In this document: positions 8,557-16,232 of the stretch, piece after piece | How positions within the stretch are numbered: the first letter of the stretch is position 1 | How the letters are laid out: the number at the start of each line of letters is the position of its first letter | Source: Labrenzia sp. VG12 | Lineage (GTDB): Bacteria > Pseudomonadota > Alphaproteobacteria > Rhizobiales > Stappiaceae | Length of the DNA: 64,000 bases | Assembly (NCBI RefSeq): GCF_002237595.1 | Contig: NZ_CP022529.1 | Span: 1,302,001 to 1,366,000 of the forward strand | Direction of reading: 5' to 3' | Notes under the pieces: model-generated | Told to the model about the DNA's origin: nothing | Databases searched by the model: none | The model's input: the letters and a program-made list of their open reading frames with translations, nothing else | Made by a program: the position numbers and the translations under genes

Positions 8557-8601
8557 CTGTCTGCACGCCTTTTAGAAGACTTGCAGATTGGACAAGACAA
8601 G

Positions 8602-9366
8602 ATGACCCAAGAACACACCTGGCAAGGCACCGTTGCAATCGTCACCGGAGGCAGCTCCGGCATCGGCAAGGCCACCGCATTGGCCCTGGCCGAGCACGGC
8701 GCAAAGGTTCTGATAACCGGGCGCAGCGAAGAAAAACTTCAGGAAGTGTCAGCGCTCAAGAAAACCATCGAGCCTTTTCAGGCTGACAGTGCCGACCCCG
8801 AGACCGGTGAACGCCTTGTCGCAGAAGCAACCAGCCAATGGGGGCGTCTCGACCTTGTCGTCAACAATGCAGGCGCCGGTCAGCCGTTGCCAATCGACGC
8901 CTATGAGGCTGATGTCATAGCGTCCATGTCTGCCGTCAACATCATTGCCCCGTCACAGCTGGTCAAGGCCGCAAGGCCGGCGCTGCGTGAAACGAGGGGA
9001 GCCATTGTCAATATCGGGACCGCCGTCAGCCGCAATGCCGCGCCGATGCTTGCGCATTACGCCGCGACGAAAGCAGCGCTGGAACATCTGACCAGATCCT
9101 GGGCGATTGAACTGGCCGGAGACGGGATTCGTGTGAACGCCGTGGCGCCAGGTCCTGTCAAAAGCGGTGCGCTGACGGGGATGATGGGTCTGCCGGAAGT
9201 GATAGCACGACAGATCGAAGCGCAGGAGACAGACCAAATTCCGCTCGGCCGACGCGGATTGCCGTCCGACATCGTGCCGTGGATCCTGCAACTGGGCAGT
9301 CCGGAAAATGCCTGGCTGACGGGCCAGATCCTGACCATTGATGGTGGCTGGTCGCTTCGAACCTGA
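8602..9366 (+). CDS. Short-chain dehydrogenase/reductase
   Basis: This 254-residue classical SDR has the Rossmann motif TGGSSGIGKA near residue 13, NNAG near residue 86 and the catalytic YAATK near residue 152, with a typical glycine-rich end (TIDGGW). It is an NAD(P)-dependent oxidoreductase; the substrate cannot be told from sequence. The arginine in ITGRSEEK suggests NADPH. I chose ATG 8602 because the Rossmann strand follows 12 residues later; reading further upstream runs into the divergent coxC region. A MerR-type promoter precedes it and a merR-family gene follows 103 bp downstream, so it is probably induced by a small stress signal. Confidence 0.9.
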   Translation: MTQEHTWQGTVAIVTGGSSGIGKATALALAEHGAKVLITGRSEEKLQEVSALKKTIEPFQADSADPETGERLVAEATSQWGRLDLVVNNAGAGQPLPIDAYEADVIASMSAVNIIAPSQLVKAARPALRETRGAIVNIGTAVSRNAAPMLAHYAATKAALEHLTRSWAIELAGDGIRVNAVAPGPVKSGALTGMMGLPEVIARQIEAQETDQIPLGRRGLPSDIVPWILQLGSPENAWLTGQILTIDGGWSLRT

Positions 9367-9469
9367 GCAACAAACTGCGCCGCACGGAGACCCGTTTTCG
9401 GACGGCATGGTGTTCGAACCGCAGCGCAGTCCCTACATTGATCTCGAAACCTTCCGGAAAGGACACAGG

Positions 9470-9832
9470 ATGCAAGCCAAGGAAGCCGCCGAAAAACTCG
9501 GGATCAGCCAACGCATGCTGCGACACTATGAAAACGCAGGCCTCCTTTCGGTCGGCCGAACGGTCAATGGCTATCGCCATTACACCGAAACCGACTTGCG
9601 CCGCGCGGCCCGCATCCGTGATTTCATCGCAATCGGTTTTTCCACCCGGGAACTGCGCGCCATGAAGGCCTGTCTGGCAGACGAGGGGGCAGGGCCCTGC
9701 GAAGGCGGCATAGAGCGCCTGACGGAAAAGCTGACTCACATCGACCAGCTTCAGGCCGATCTTGACCTGCGCCGCAACGCCGTACTGCAGCGCCTAACGG
9801 CGTTGCGGCGCGATCTTGCGGTGGCAAGCTGA
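9470..9832 (+). CDS. MerR-family transcriptional regulator
   Basis: This 120-residue protein starts directly with the winged helix-turn-helix (QAKEAAEKLGISQRMLRHYE, then GYRHYTETDLRRAARIRDF) and ends in a dimerising coiled coil (about residues 75-115). Two cysteines (CLADEGAGPC) sit between the domains, where metal- or redox-responsive members have ligands, but the spacing fits no subtype I can name. The start ATG 9470 has GGAAAGGAC upstream. The protein most likely controls the palindromic promoter at 8525 and hence the SDR gene and itself. Confidence 0.85.
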   Translation: MQAKEAAEKLGISQRMLRHYENAGLLSVGRTVNGYRHYTETDLRRAARIRDFIAIGFSTRELRAMKACLADEGAGPCEGGIERLTEKLTHIDQLQADLDLRRNAVLQRLTALRRDLAVAS

Positions 9833-9875
9833 GCGGGCTGGTTGCGGAAGGCCTTTCCCGGGTTGGCGAATGATA

Positions 9876-10409
9876 TTACCGGGACGCTGGCGCGCGGGCT
9901 TTCAGACAGGCGCAATCCTTCATGTCTCCGGCGCTCAGCGCGTCCAGCCAGGCGTCCAACGCGTCGGACAGGATGCGCTGCTGACTGTGCCCGCTCTGCA
10001 CGGCGACAGTCAGAAGCCGGCGCTTCTGTTCTGCTGTCAGCCGCGCCTCGACCCGGTGCAGGCGGTCAATCCCGGCATGGGGATCGGCAGGCCATGTCAC
10101 CTCTGCGCCTTCACAACAGCCGCGGGCGGCGTCCGAGGGGAGGAGCTGCGCAGCCGGTGCGGGCTGTGCGGGTTCATAGGCGGGTTCACGGGTGGCGGCT
10201 CCGGCCGCATCGATTGCGGGGGCCTTTCGCAGCAGGAGGGCTCTGTCCGGCAGGTCTGCGCCGGTGGCGTCGCGGCGTTCGCCCGGTTCCCGCGGTTCCG
10301 GCGCGGGTGCATCGACATAGCTGGCACCGGTAAAGGCCGAGGGCAGAGCGGGCGAGGCCTCGCCCTTGCGGGCCAGAAGCCCGGCATGAAGACTGGCGTA
10401 GCGGCTCAT
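9876..10409 (-). CDS. Conserved hypothetical partner of the ParA-like ATPase, possible ribbon-helix-helix end
   Basis: This 177-residue protein has a long Pro/Ala-rich, probably disordered middle (about residues 20-110). The C-terminal part (RVEARLTAEQKRRLLTVAVQ, then SQQRILSDALDAWLDAL) looks like a ribbon-helix-helix or similar small DNA-binding fold, with a final CACLK. It starts 13 bp after the ParA-like gene on the same strand, so the two form an operon like parA with a small DNA-binding partner. The fold is inferred by eye and could be wrong; no ParB domain is present. Confidence 0.65.
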   Translation of the reverse strand: MSRYASLHAGLLARKGEASPALPSAFTGASYVDAPAPEPREPGERRDATGADLPDRALLLRKAPAIDAAGAATREPAYEPAQPAPAAQLLPSDAARGCCEGAEVTWPADPHAGIDRLHRVEARLTAEQKRRLLTVAVQSGHSQQRILSDALDAWLDALSAGDMKDCACLKARAPASR

Positions 10410-10422
10410 TGTAGCGGTCTCC

Positions 10423-11403
10423 TTATGCCAGATGCCGGCGGCCGAAGGATTGATGGGAGCGGCGGCGATCGGGCTGGCCGCGCGGCGGACCCGTATCTGC
10501 GCGCCGGCGTTCCACCCCGTCCCAGTTGGAATTCACCGCCTCGGCGGGCGGATCAGGCTCGGTGACTGCGACACCGGCGCCGGTACCGAAGCGCGGCGCC
10601 AGGCCGGACAGGGCATAGCCGGGCCGGTCTTCCAGCGGGATCTCGTCCTCAACCTCAGCTTGGGACGACATCCCGGCCGTGGCCGGGCTTAGAATATCAT
10701 CTTCGAAGGTGCGCCGCGGCGGCCGGTCGATCACGTCCAGCCTGTCACCGCGCATCCGCATCAGCCGGTCCTCGAAATAGGCCCACAACCGGGCGCTCTC
10801 CATTCCAGAACGGCTGTCTGGATTGACCTCACCCACGGTGCGGCCGTCGATCATCGAGGCGGCGAAATCGACCCGGTGATGCAGGGTGACCGGCGCCACG
10901 GTGCCGTGCTGGGACAGGGCCACCGCCGTCTCGCCGGTAATCCGGGCCCGGGCCGTGGCCGAATTGACCACGAATACCAGCGGCTTGCCTTGCATCTGCA
11001 CGATATCCACCGTCGGCCCCACCGCCCGGAGATCGTGCGGGCTGGGCCGGGTCGGGATCACCACCAGATCGGCATGGATGATGACTTCGGCGATGGTCGA
11101 GGTCACCGCGGGCGGCGTATCGATAACGATCAGCCGGTAGCCGGCCGCTTCCAGCATCGCGATGTCGCGGGCCAGATCGAGCACGGAAATCTGGGCAAAG
11201 GCCGGCGTGGCGCTGGCCCGGGCATTCCACCATTTGGTCATCGAGCCCTGCGGGTCGGTATCGATCAGCGCCACCGGGCCATAGCCGGCCCGTTCGGCTT
11301 CCACCGCCATGTGGGCCGAGACCGTGGTCTTGCCCGAGCCGCCCTTTTGCGAGGCAAACACCACTACTTGTGCGGCTGATCCTACCCTGTCGTCACTGGA
11401 CAT
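10423..11403 (-). CDS. ParA/MinD-type partitioning ATPase (orphan)
   Basis: This 326-residue protein has the deviant Walker A KGGSGKTT at about residues 20-27, with its signature lysine, and ALIDTDPQGS as the switch I region. The ATPase part ends near residue 215. A charged, disordered tail containing WDGVERRRAD follows. ParA-type ATPases position DNA or large protein assemblies by ATP-dependent dimerisation on the nucleoid. There is no parB, dnaA, gidA or replication gene beside it, so it is not the chromosomal parAB pair. The start ATG has GGAGAGG upstream. The cargo is unknown. Confidence 0.85.
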   Translation of the reverse strand: MSSDDRVGSAAQVVVFASQKGGSGKTTVSAHMAVEAERAGYGPVALIDTDPQGSMTKWWNARASATPAFAQISVLDLARDIAMLEAAGYRLIVIDTPPAVTSTIAEVIIHADLVVIPTRPSPHDLRAVGPTVDIVQMQGKPLVFVVNSATARARITGETAVALSQHGTVAPVTLHHRVDFAASMIDGRTVGEVNPDSRSGMESARLWAYFEDRLMRMRGDRLDVIDRPPRRTFEDDILSPATAGMSSQAEVEDEIPLEDRPGYALSGLAPRFGTGAGVAVTEPDPPAEAVNSNWDGVERRRADTGPPRGQPDRRRSHQSFGRRHLA

Positions 11404-12108
11404 GTTTCACCTCTCCTGCCGGCACCCAATGCAGCCGGTCCTCTGGTGCATCCATCGGCCATGAAAGCAGCGATGTCTTGCCAGCCCGATAACCAAGCGG
11501 TGTGGTTTTGAGGCGAATTCGACCCAGATTTTAATCGATTTCGCAGGAGGCGCGGCGGGTTGGGCTGCTGAGGGAGCGGGCGATCATCCGACCGCTTTCT
11601 TGCAGCTTTCCTGGCTCACCGGATGCACAACGATCCTGTTGATCATCCGCGCCCCAAAATTTGCGCTTGAGCTAGAATATGCTGAGGATATCAATTTCGA
11701 CTGGCTCCGAAACAATCAAATCACCCGATGCCGGGGCAGTGTCTTCCTTGAGGACTGCTCCATCGATCCGGTTCCGGAATCCGAACGTCAAGCGGTAGAC
11801 GTAATGAACAAGCAGTGCCGACTGATGGTGACGTCTGTTCTAGACGCCGAAGGCAAAAATCGGCTGAACTCCGAGTCGCTTAAGATATCGAGACGTTGAC
11901 CGGCGATAGTCGCGTCTCGGAGGCTGACCGTTTTGAGGCTGTGCCAGTTCTACGCTTACACGAAAGCGCCTGAAGCTCCTTCGGACTCCGGCGCTCGTAA
12001 ACCTTCACCATATAACGCCCGATTGAGAAGCCCGAATAACTCAGTTCGAGGCACACCAATCAAGCGGCAAATAAAGCGATTATAGAATAATTGAGCTTTC
12101 TAGAAGAG
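11404..12108. other. 705-bp stretch between ParA-like gene and tRNA-Ser, lower coding content
   Basis: Only a weak reading frame (11600-11899) is visible. The stretch is less GC-rich than its surroundings, especially 11640-11720 and 12050-12108. A short hairpin, AGCGCC at 11965-11970 with GGCGCT at 11990-11995, lies after the weak frame. No integrase or direct repeat of the tRNA end was seen. Confidence 0.5.
11600..11899 (+). pseudogene. Possible gene remnant upstream of tRNA-Ser
   Basis: A 99-codon frame opens only at TTG and has no ATG or plausible ribosome-binding site. From residue 18 it reads like protein (KFALELEYAEDINFDWLRNN, then a cysteine-rich CRGSVFLEDC and SIDPVPESERQAVDVMNKQC). 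It is best explained as the tail of a gene that has lost its beginning, or as a chance frame. I recognise no family. Confidence 0.3.
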
Positions 12109-12198
12109 TGGCGGTGAGGGTGGGATTCGAACCCACGGTACGCTCTCACGCACGGCGGTTTTCAAGACCGCTGCCTTAAACCACTCGGCCACCTCACC
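12109..12198 (-). tRNA. tRNA-Ser: tRNA-Ser(TGA)
   Basis: The 90-nt gene on the minus strand folds as a class II tRNA. The 7-bp acceptor stem is GGTGAGG paired with CCTCACC, the anticodon loop CTTGAAA gives anticodon TGA, there is a long variable arm, the T arm contains GGTTCGAATCC, and CCA is encoded. The anticodon reads UCA and related serine codons. Confidence 0.97.
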
Positions 12199-12368
12199 AG
12201 ACAGCACTTGAAGCACCCTGGCGGCGCGGCTGCCGTTCCCATTTCCTCTGTCGGGGTTGGAAAGTCAAGAGATTGATTTCATTGACCAGCCAATAAACCG
12301 AAATACGTGTGGACCGACTGCGTCGAACCGGCAGGAACGGGGAAGCTTTCCGGGAGGAGGAAAAGGCT

Positions 12369-12494
12369 CCTTTGGGATGTTCCGGTGCCGCCGGCTTCAG
12401 GGTAGGGGCAGGACGTGCACAGCGGGCACCGGAACATCGCCAAAAGGCGTGGCCGCCGGTCCGGTGTCGTGGGCAGGGTTTTGAACCGGCGGCC
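12369..12494. ncRNA. Candidate structured RNA: two consecutive long hairpins
   Basis: GATGTTCCGGTGCC (12376-12389) pairs perfectly over 14 bp with 12425-12438, and the stem extends outward through CCTTTGG and CCAAAAGG with single bulges. Just after it, GGCCGCCGGT (12451-12460) pairs perfectly with 12485-12494. I tested by eye for SRP RNA, tmRNA, 6S and RNase P landmarks and found none, and the strand is not determined. It may instead be a palindromic repeat element. Confidence 0.35.
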
Positions 12495-12578
12495 GAAGCT
12501 GGAGGTGGGGTCCAGCATTGCTGTGACAGGGCGGTCATCAGCAATGAGTTGACCCTAGGCTGATTTAACGAGGCCGGA

Positions 12579-12594
12579 TGTGACCTACGTCACA
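12579..12594. promoter_or_regulatory. Perfect CRP/FNR-family binding site
   Basis: The sequence TGTGACCTACGTCACA matches TGTGA-N6-TCACA exactly. It is 378 bp upstream of rlpA and 85 bp after the hairpin pair. CRP-like regulators are common in alphaproteobacteria; which one binds is unknown. Confidence 0.5.
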
Positions 12595-12618
12595 CCAGCT
12601 GCGATTGACGATTTTTGT

Positions 12619-12673
12619 CCACCTGTGCCCCTGCGGCAACAGTGCGCGCTTGGCGCAGATAGGTGGATTTTTT
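12619..12673 (+). terminator. Terminator-like hairpin followed by T6
   Basis: CCACCT (12619-12624) pairs with AGGTGG (12661-12666), and inner TGTGC pairs with GCGCA. A T6 run at 12668-12673 follows. On the plus strand this could end a transcript from the hairpin region, or act as an attenuator ahead of rlpA. No plus-strand protein gene precedes it. Confidence 0.45.
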
Positions 12674-12971
12674 GAATTATTTCAGTCTGTTACAAAGCCG
12701 GCAGGAAAGCAGTATGCTGCGTCTGCGTTCAAAACCGGTGGAGAGGCGGTTTTCGCGTCCAGATCACTCTCGACGCCCGGTTTACTTTGAAGTAAGAAAG
12801 TTGCGCTTTAACAAGGGCATAAGCGGGACGTGCAGCGGGGGCAGTGTGTCTTGCGGGGACTGATCAACAGATCGGACTTGTGCCTTTAGGACCGGCGTGG
12901 ACAAAAACCATGCGCCGGAATAATCGCGTGAGCTGCGGGGCCGCCAGCGCGTAAGTGAGTAGGACGGCAGT

Positions 12972-14090
12972 ATGCAAGGGACAGGCGGGCAATCCAGCCA
13001 TATGGCAGAGACGCCTTTTGGGGGCGCAGCCAGGTCACCGGTAAAGGGCGCTCGAAAAGGGCGATCTGTCTGGAAACAGGTGCGCACCAGCCTGATCACG
13101 ATTGCGGCTGTCTCGGCCGTTGCCGCCTGTAGCTCCGTACCTCAGGAAAAAGCCAAGTTCAGCCCGAAGAAATACGGTGTCAAAGGCAGCCCGCGCGTCG
13201 TCACAGCTGGCAAGCCTGTGCCGAAAGGTGGCGGTCGTTATGTTGTTGGCAAGAAATACAAGATTGCCGGCAAGTGGTATTACCCGAAGCATGAACCGAA
13301 CTACAAGAAGACCGGCCTTGCATCCTGGTATGGCCCGACCTTCCACGGCCGCAAAACCGCCAATGGCGAGATTTTCGACCGCAACGCCCTGACCGCCGCG
13401 CACACGACCATGCCGCTGCCGTCCTATGCCCGCGTCACAAATGTCAACAATGGCCGCTCGATGATCGTGCGCGTCAATGACCGCGGCCCGTTCCACGGCA
13501 ACCGCGTCATCGACCTGTCCGAACGTGTTGCAGGCATGCTCGGCACGAAGGAATCCGGCGTCGGCAAGGTCAAGGTCGAATATATCGGCAAGGCGCCGCT
13601 GCACGGCCAGGATGAGGCTTACCTGATGGCCTCCTATCGCGGCCCGGGCGCTGTCGAGCCGGGAGCGACCATGCCGGGAACCCTGCTGGCCCAGGCACCG
13701 ATCGTCACCCAGCCGGTGACCTTCGGCAAGGTGCCGGCACCGGCCACACGTCCTTACCAGACCGCAGCAGCAGCTCCCGCACGCCAGCAACCTCTGACCG
13801 TCGCTTTCGATCCTGCCATTGCGTTTGAAGCTGGTGCACCGTCCATCAAGGTGGCTTCGAACAACAGCTTCGAACCCGTCGGCACCGCCTACACGGCTGA
13901 GCCGCCCCCCGCCGGACAATCTCTCGGTGTGCTGAGAGTTCCCGCACCAGGCACCCTGAGCGAAGGCAGCGCCGTTTCTTCCTTTGCCGCGAATCGTCGT
14001 ATCTCGGATGCTCATTCGCTTCTGGCAGATCTTGGCGACACCGGCTTGTCCATGCGCCAGCTGACAGCCAAACTGCAAAACGGCGGCTAA
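12972..14090 (+). CDS. rlpA: RlpA-family septal ring lytic transglycosylase, lipoprotein
   Basis: The 372-residue protein has a basic 38-residue leader, a hydrophobic stretch and the lipobox VAAC with Cys53, so it is an outer-membrane lipoprotein candidate. The double-psi beta-barrel follows from about residue 115 (GLASWYGPTFHGRKTANGE, then VRVNDRGPFHGNRVIDLS). RlpA proteins cleave peptidoglycan glycan strands at the division septum. The last 150 residues are Pro/Ala-rich, and I see no SPOR domain. The long leader before the hydrophobic stretch is unusual; ATG 13002 would shorten it by 10 residues. The dacF-like envelope gene follows 72 bp downstream. Confidence 0.9.
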   Translation: MQGTGGQSSHMAETPFGGAARSPVKGARKGRSVWKQVRTSLITIAAVSAVAACSSVPQEKAKFSPKKYGVKGSPRVVTAGKPVPKGGGRYVVGKKYKIAGKWYYPKHEPNYKKTGLASWYGPTFHGRKTANGEIFDRNALTAAHTTMPLPSYARVTNVNNGRSMIVRVNDRGPFHGNRVIDLSERVAGMLGTKESGVGKVKVEYIGKAPLHGQDEAYLMASYRGPGAVEPGATMPGTLLAQAPIVTQPVTFGKVPAPATRPYQTAAAAPARQQPLTVAFDPAIAFEAGAPSIKVASNNSFEPVGTAYTAEPPPAGQSLGVLRVPAPGTLSEGSAVSSFAANRRISDAHSLLADLGDTGLSMRQLTAKLQNGG

Positions 14091-14120
14091 GCGCTTCCGC
14101 GCCGGTTACGGCCGGCGCCA

Positions 14121-14151
14121 CCTTGCCGCGATCAGAACGCTAACGGCAAGG
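14121..14151. other. Hairpin between rlpA and the DacF-like gene
   Basis: CCTTGCCG (14121-14128) pairs with CGGCAAGG (14144-14151) over a 15-nt loop, 11 bp before the next start codon. Without a U-run it is more likely to tune the downstream gene than to terminate. Confidence 0.4.
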
Positions 14152-14162
14152 CAGACGGATAG

Positions 14163-15359
14163 ATGCATCCGGCACACAAGACCTCCAGTTCCTCAGGTTA
14201 CTCGGTTTTCTTTGCCCTTCTGCTGGGGCTCGGTCTCCTGACAGGCCTGGTGTCTGCGAGCAAGGCCGCGGAAACCATCGTCACCAAGGCGCCGATGGCG
14301 TTCTTGTACGAGCCGTCCTCCGGAACGATCCTTTTTGCCAAGAACGCCGATCAGACTTTCAGGCCTGGCGCCCTTGCCAAGGTGATGACGGCTGCAACCG
14401 TATTCCAGGCGCTGAAAGACGGAGACATGTCTCTGGACCAGCTCTGCAAGGTCAGCGAACACGCCTGGCGCACGGGGGGAGCGCCCTCCGGCCGCGGTGC
14501 CACCATGTTTGCCGCGATCAAGTCCGACATTGCCGTTGAATATCTGCTGAAGGGCCTTCTGGTCCATAACGGCAATGACGCTGCCATCATCCTGGCGGAA
14601 TGTCTGGACGGCTCGGAAGAGGCCTTTGCCGGCCGCATGACGTCGCTGGCGGAAAAGATCGGCATGAAAAACAGCCGCTTCGCCAACCCGACCGGCTACG
14701 CGGAAAAGCCCAGCCAGACCTCCGTCCGCGATCAGGCCCTCCTGGCCGAGTACATCGTGGAGACCCACCCGGATCTCTACCAGATGTTCCAGATCCCGGA
14801 ATTCACCTGGAACAAGATCTTCCAGCGCAACAAGAACCCGCTTCTGGGCGAGATCCGCAATCTCGACGGCCTCGGCGGCGGAAACGACACAGAGGACGGT
14901 TATTCGGGGCTCGGCTCCGTCGACAGGAACGGGCGCCGGGTGATTGCCTCGGTTGCCGGACTGACCTCCGACAAACACCGCCTGCAGACCCTGAAGGAGG
15001 TTCTGGAAGGCGCGTGGGAGTATTTCACCATCAAGACCGTCTTCACCGCCGGCGAAACCATTGCAGACGGCCGGGTGTTCGGCGGAACGCAGGGCAGCGT
15101 GCCGCTTGTCTCGCAGAACAATGTCGACGTGCTGCTGCCACGCGGGCCGACGCTCGATTACCGCATCCGGGTGGTCTATTCCGGGCCGCTTGCCGCCCCC
15201 GTCGCCGAAGGCACGCCCGCAGGTGAAATCCGGGTGATCGGCAAGAACGGCATTATCTATCGCGCGCCGCTGGTGACTGGGGCGTCCGTCCAGTCGGGAA
15301 CGCTGATGGGACGCGCCCTGGACGGGTTGCAGGAACTTCTGTTCGGCTGGATCGGCTAA
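14163..15359 (+). CDS. DacF-like PBP5-family protein with all three catalytic motifs lost
   Basis: This 398-residue protein has a signal peptide (about residues 12-36), a peptidase S11 domain and a C-terminal PBP5 beta-domain. Overall it aligns well with alphaproteobacterial D-alanyl-D-alanine carboxypeptidases. The catalytic motifs are changed, however. The SxxK box, expected as PASLAK, reads PGALAK, so the nucleophilic serine is alanine. SGN reads NGN. DGLKTG reads DGLGGG. The reading frame is intact and the flanking framework (RKGGAPSG-like TGGAPSG, NPTGY, FTWNKI) is conserved, so this looks like a maintained pseudo-enzyme and not decay. It probably binds peptidoglycan or a partner in the periplasm. 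It lies between rlpA and tmk, the usual dacF position. Confidence 0.88.
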   Translation: MHPAHKTSSSSGYSVFFALLLGLGLLTGLVSASKAAETIVTKAPMAFLYEPSSGTILFAKNADQTFRPGALAKVMTAATVFQALKDGDMSLDQLCKVSEHAWRTGGAPSGRGATMFAAIKSDIAVEYLLKGLLVHNGNDAAIILAECLDGSEEAFAGRMTSLAEKIGMKNSRFANPTGYAEKPSQTSVRDQALLAEYIVETHPDLYQMFQIPEFTWNKIFQRNKNPLLGEIRNLDGLGGGNDTEDGYSGLGSVDRNGRRVIASVAGLTSDKHRLQTLKEVLEGAWEYFTIKTVFTAGETIADGRVFGGTQGSVPLVSQNNVDVLLPRGPTLDYRIRVVYSGPLAAPVAEGTPAGEIRVIGKNGIIYRAPLVTGASVQSGTLMGRALDGLQELLFGWIG

Positions 15360-15545
15360 GGATCACCATTTCGATGACAGCGACAGCTTTGCCGCAATGG
15401 AAACCGTCTCCGGGTCCGGCCGCGCTGACATCGACAACGGATTGCCACCTTTTAGACACGATGGCAGAAACCTTTTGCTGTGAGGGAACTGCTGCTAAGA
15501 CAGCGCGACGTGGGACAGCGTCGAGAATCGAGAGGCCGAAGGCGG

Positions 15546-16232
15546 TTGGCGGGACATTTCATAACCTTTGAAGGCGGTGAAGGCGCGGGCAAATCCACCC
15601 AGATCGCCCGGCTCAAAACCTGGCTGGAGGCACAGGGCAAGACCGTGATCGTGACACGGGAACCCGGCGGATCGCCGGGCGCTGAGAAGATCCGGCAACT
15701 GCTTTTATCCGGCGAAGCCAAGGATCTTGGCCCCAGAGGGGAGGCGATGCTGTTCGCCACCGCCCGCGCCGATCACGTCGACACCACCATCATACCTGCA
15801 CTGAAGCGCGGTGACTGGGTCCTGTGCGATCGCTATGCCGATTCCACAAGGGTCTATCAGGGAGAGGCGGGTGTCGACATCGCCTACCTGAAGCTTCTCG
15901 AAACGGCAGCGGTTGCCGGAACCTATCCGGATCTGACGATCCTGATCGACGTGCCGGCCGAGATCGGCCTCAGCCGCGTCGAGGTGCGTTCCCAGACCGA
16001 CAACAGCGGTGGTCCTGACCGGTTTGAAGGCGAAACCATGAAGGTCCACAAACGCCGACGGCAGATGTTTCTGGATCTGGCCGAGGAAGAGGCCCATCGT
16101 TTTGCCGTCATTGATGGCTCCAAGGACCTAGATCAGGTGGAGACGGCGATACGGTCAGCCGTCGCAACGGCATTTGCGTCCGAGTTGAAACCGGACGGGG
16201 AAACGGCCTCGATCACGGAGGCGTCGCGCTGA
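15546..16232 (+). CDS. tmk: Thymidylate kinase
   Basis: The enzyme phosphorylates dTMP to dTDP in dTTP synthesis. Visible are the P-loop FEGGEGAGKST near residue 9, the TREPGG motif, DRYADSTRVYQG and a LID-region arginine stretch (SRVEVR). I place the start at TTG 15546, giving AGHFITFEGG, the standard start of this family, with GAAGGCGG before it. A longer frame from GTG 15480 adds 22 Arg-rich residues that do not belong to the family. The predicted length is 228. The stop overlaps the next start by 1 base (TGATG), coupling it to holB, as in many proteobacteria. Confidence 0.92.
   Translation: MAGHFITFEGGEGAGKSTQIARLKTWLEAQGKTVIVTREPGGSPGAEKIRQLLLSGEAKDLGPRGEAMLFATARADHVDTTIIPALKRGDWVLCDRYADSTRVYQGEAGVDIAYLKLLETAAVAGTYPDLTILIDVPAEIGLSRVEVRSQTDNSGGPDRFEGETMKVHKRRRQMFLDLAEEEAHRFAVIDGSKDLDQVETAIRSAVATAFASELKPDGETASITEASR

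Larger units (their letters stand above)
12199..12971. other. 773-bp gene-free stretch upstream of rlpA with RNA-like structures
   Basis: No convincing protein gene is present on either strand. The stretch contains two strong adjacent hairpins (12369-12494), a perfect CRP-type site (12579-12594), a terminator-like hairpin with a T-run (12619-12673) and the rlpA leader. It could hold a small RNA gene or a long structured leader. Confidence 0.5.

Noticed and set aside
7963..8601. Upstream extension of the SDR gene to 7963
   Set aside because: It overlaps coxC on the other strand and the MerR-type promoter; the Rossmann motif sits right after ATG 8602.
12369..12494. SRP RNA, 6S RNA, tmRNA or RNase P RNA
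   Set aside because: The landmark sequences of these RNAs (for example GGAAGGAAGCAGC of SRP RNA) are absent on both strands.
14163..15359. Calling the DacF-like gene a pseudogene
   Set aside because: The frame is intact over 398 codons, both domains are complete and only catalytic residues changed, which suggests selection for a non-catalytic role.
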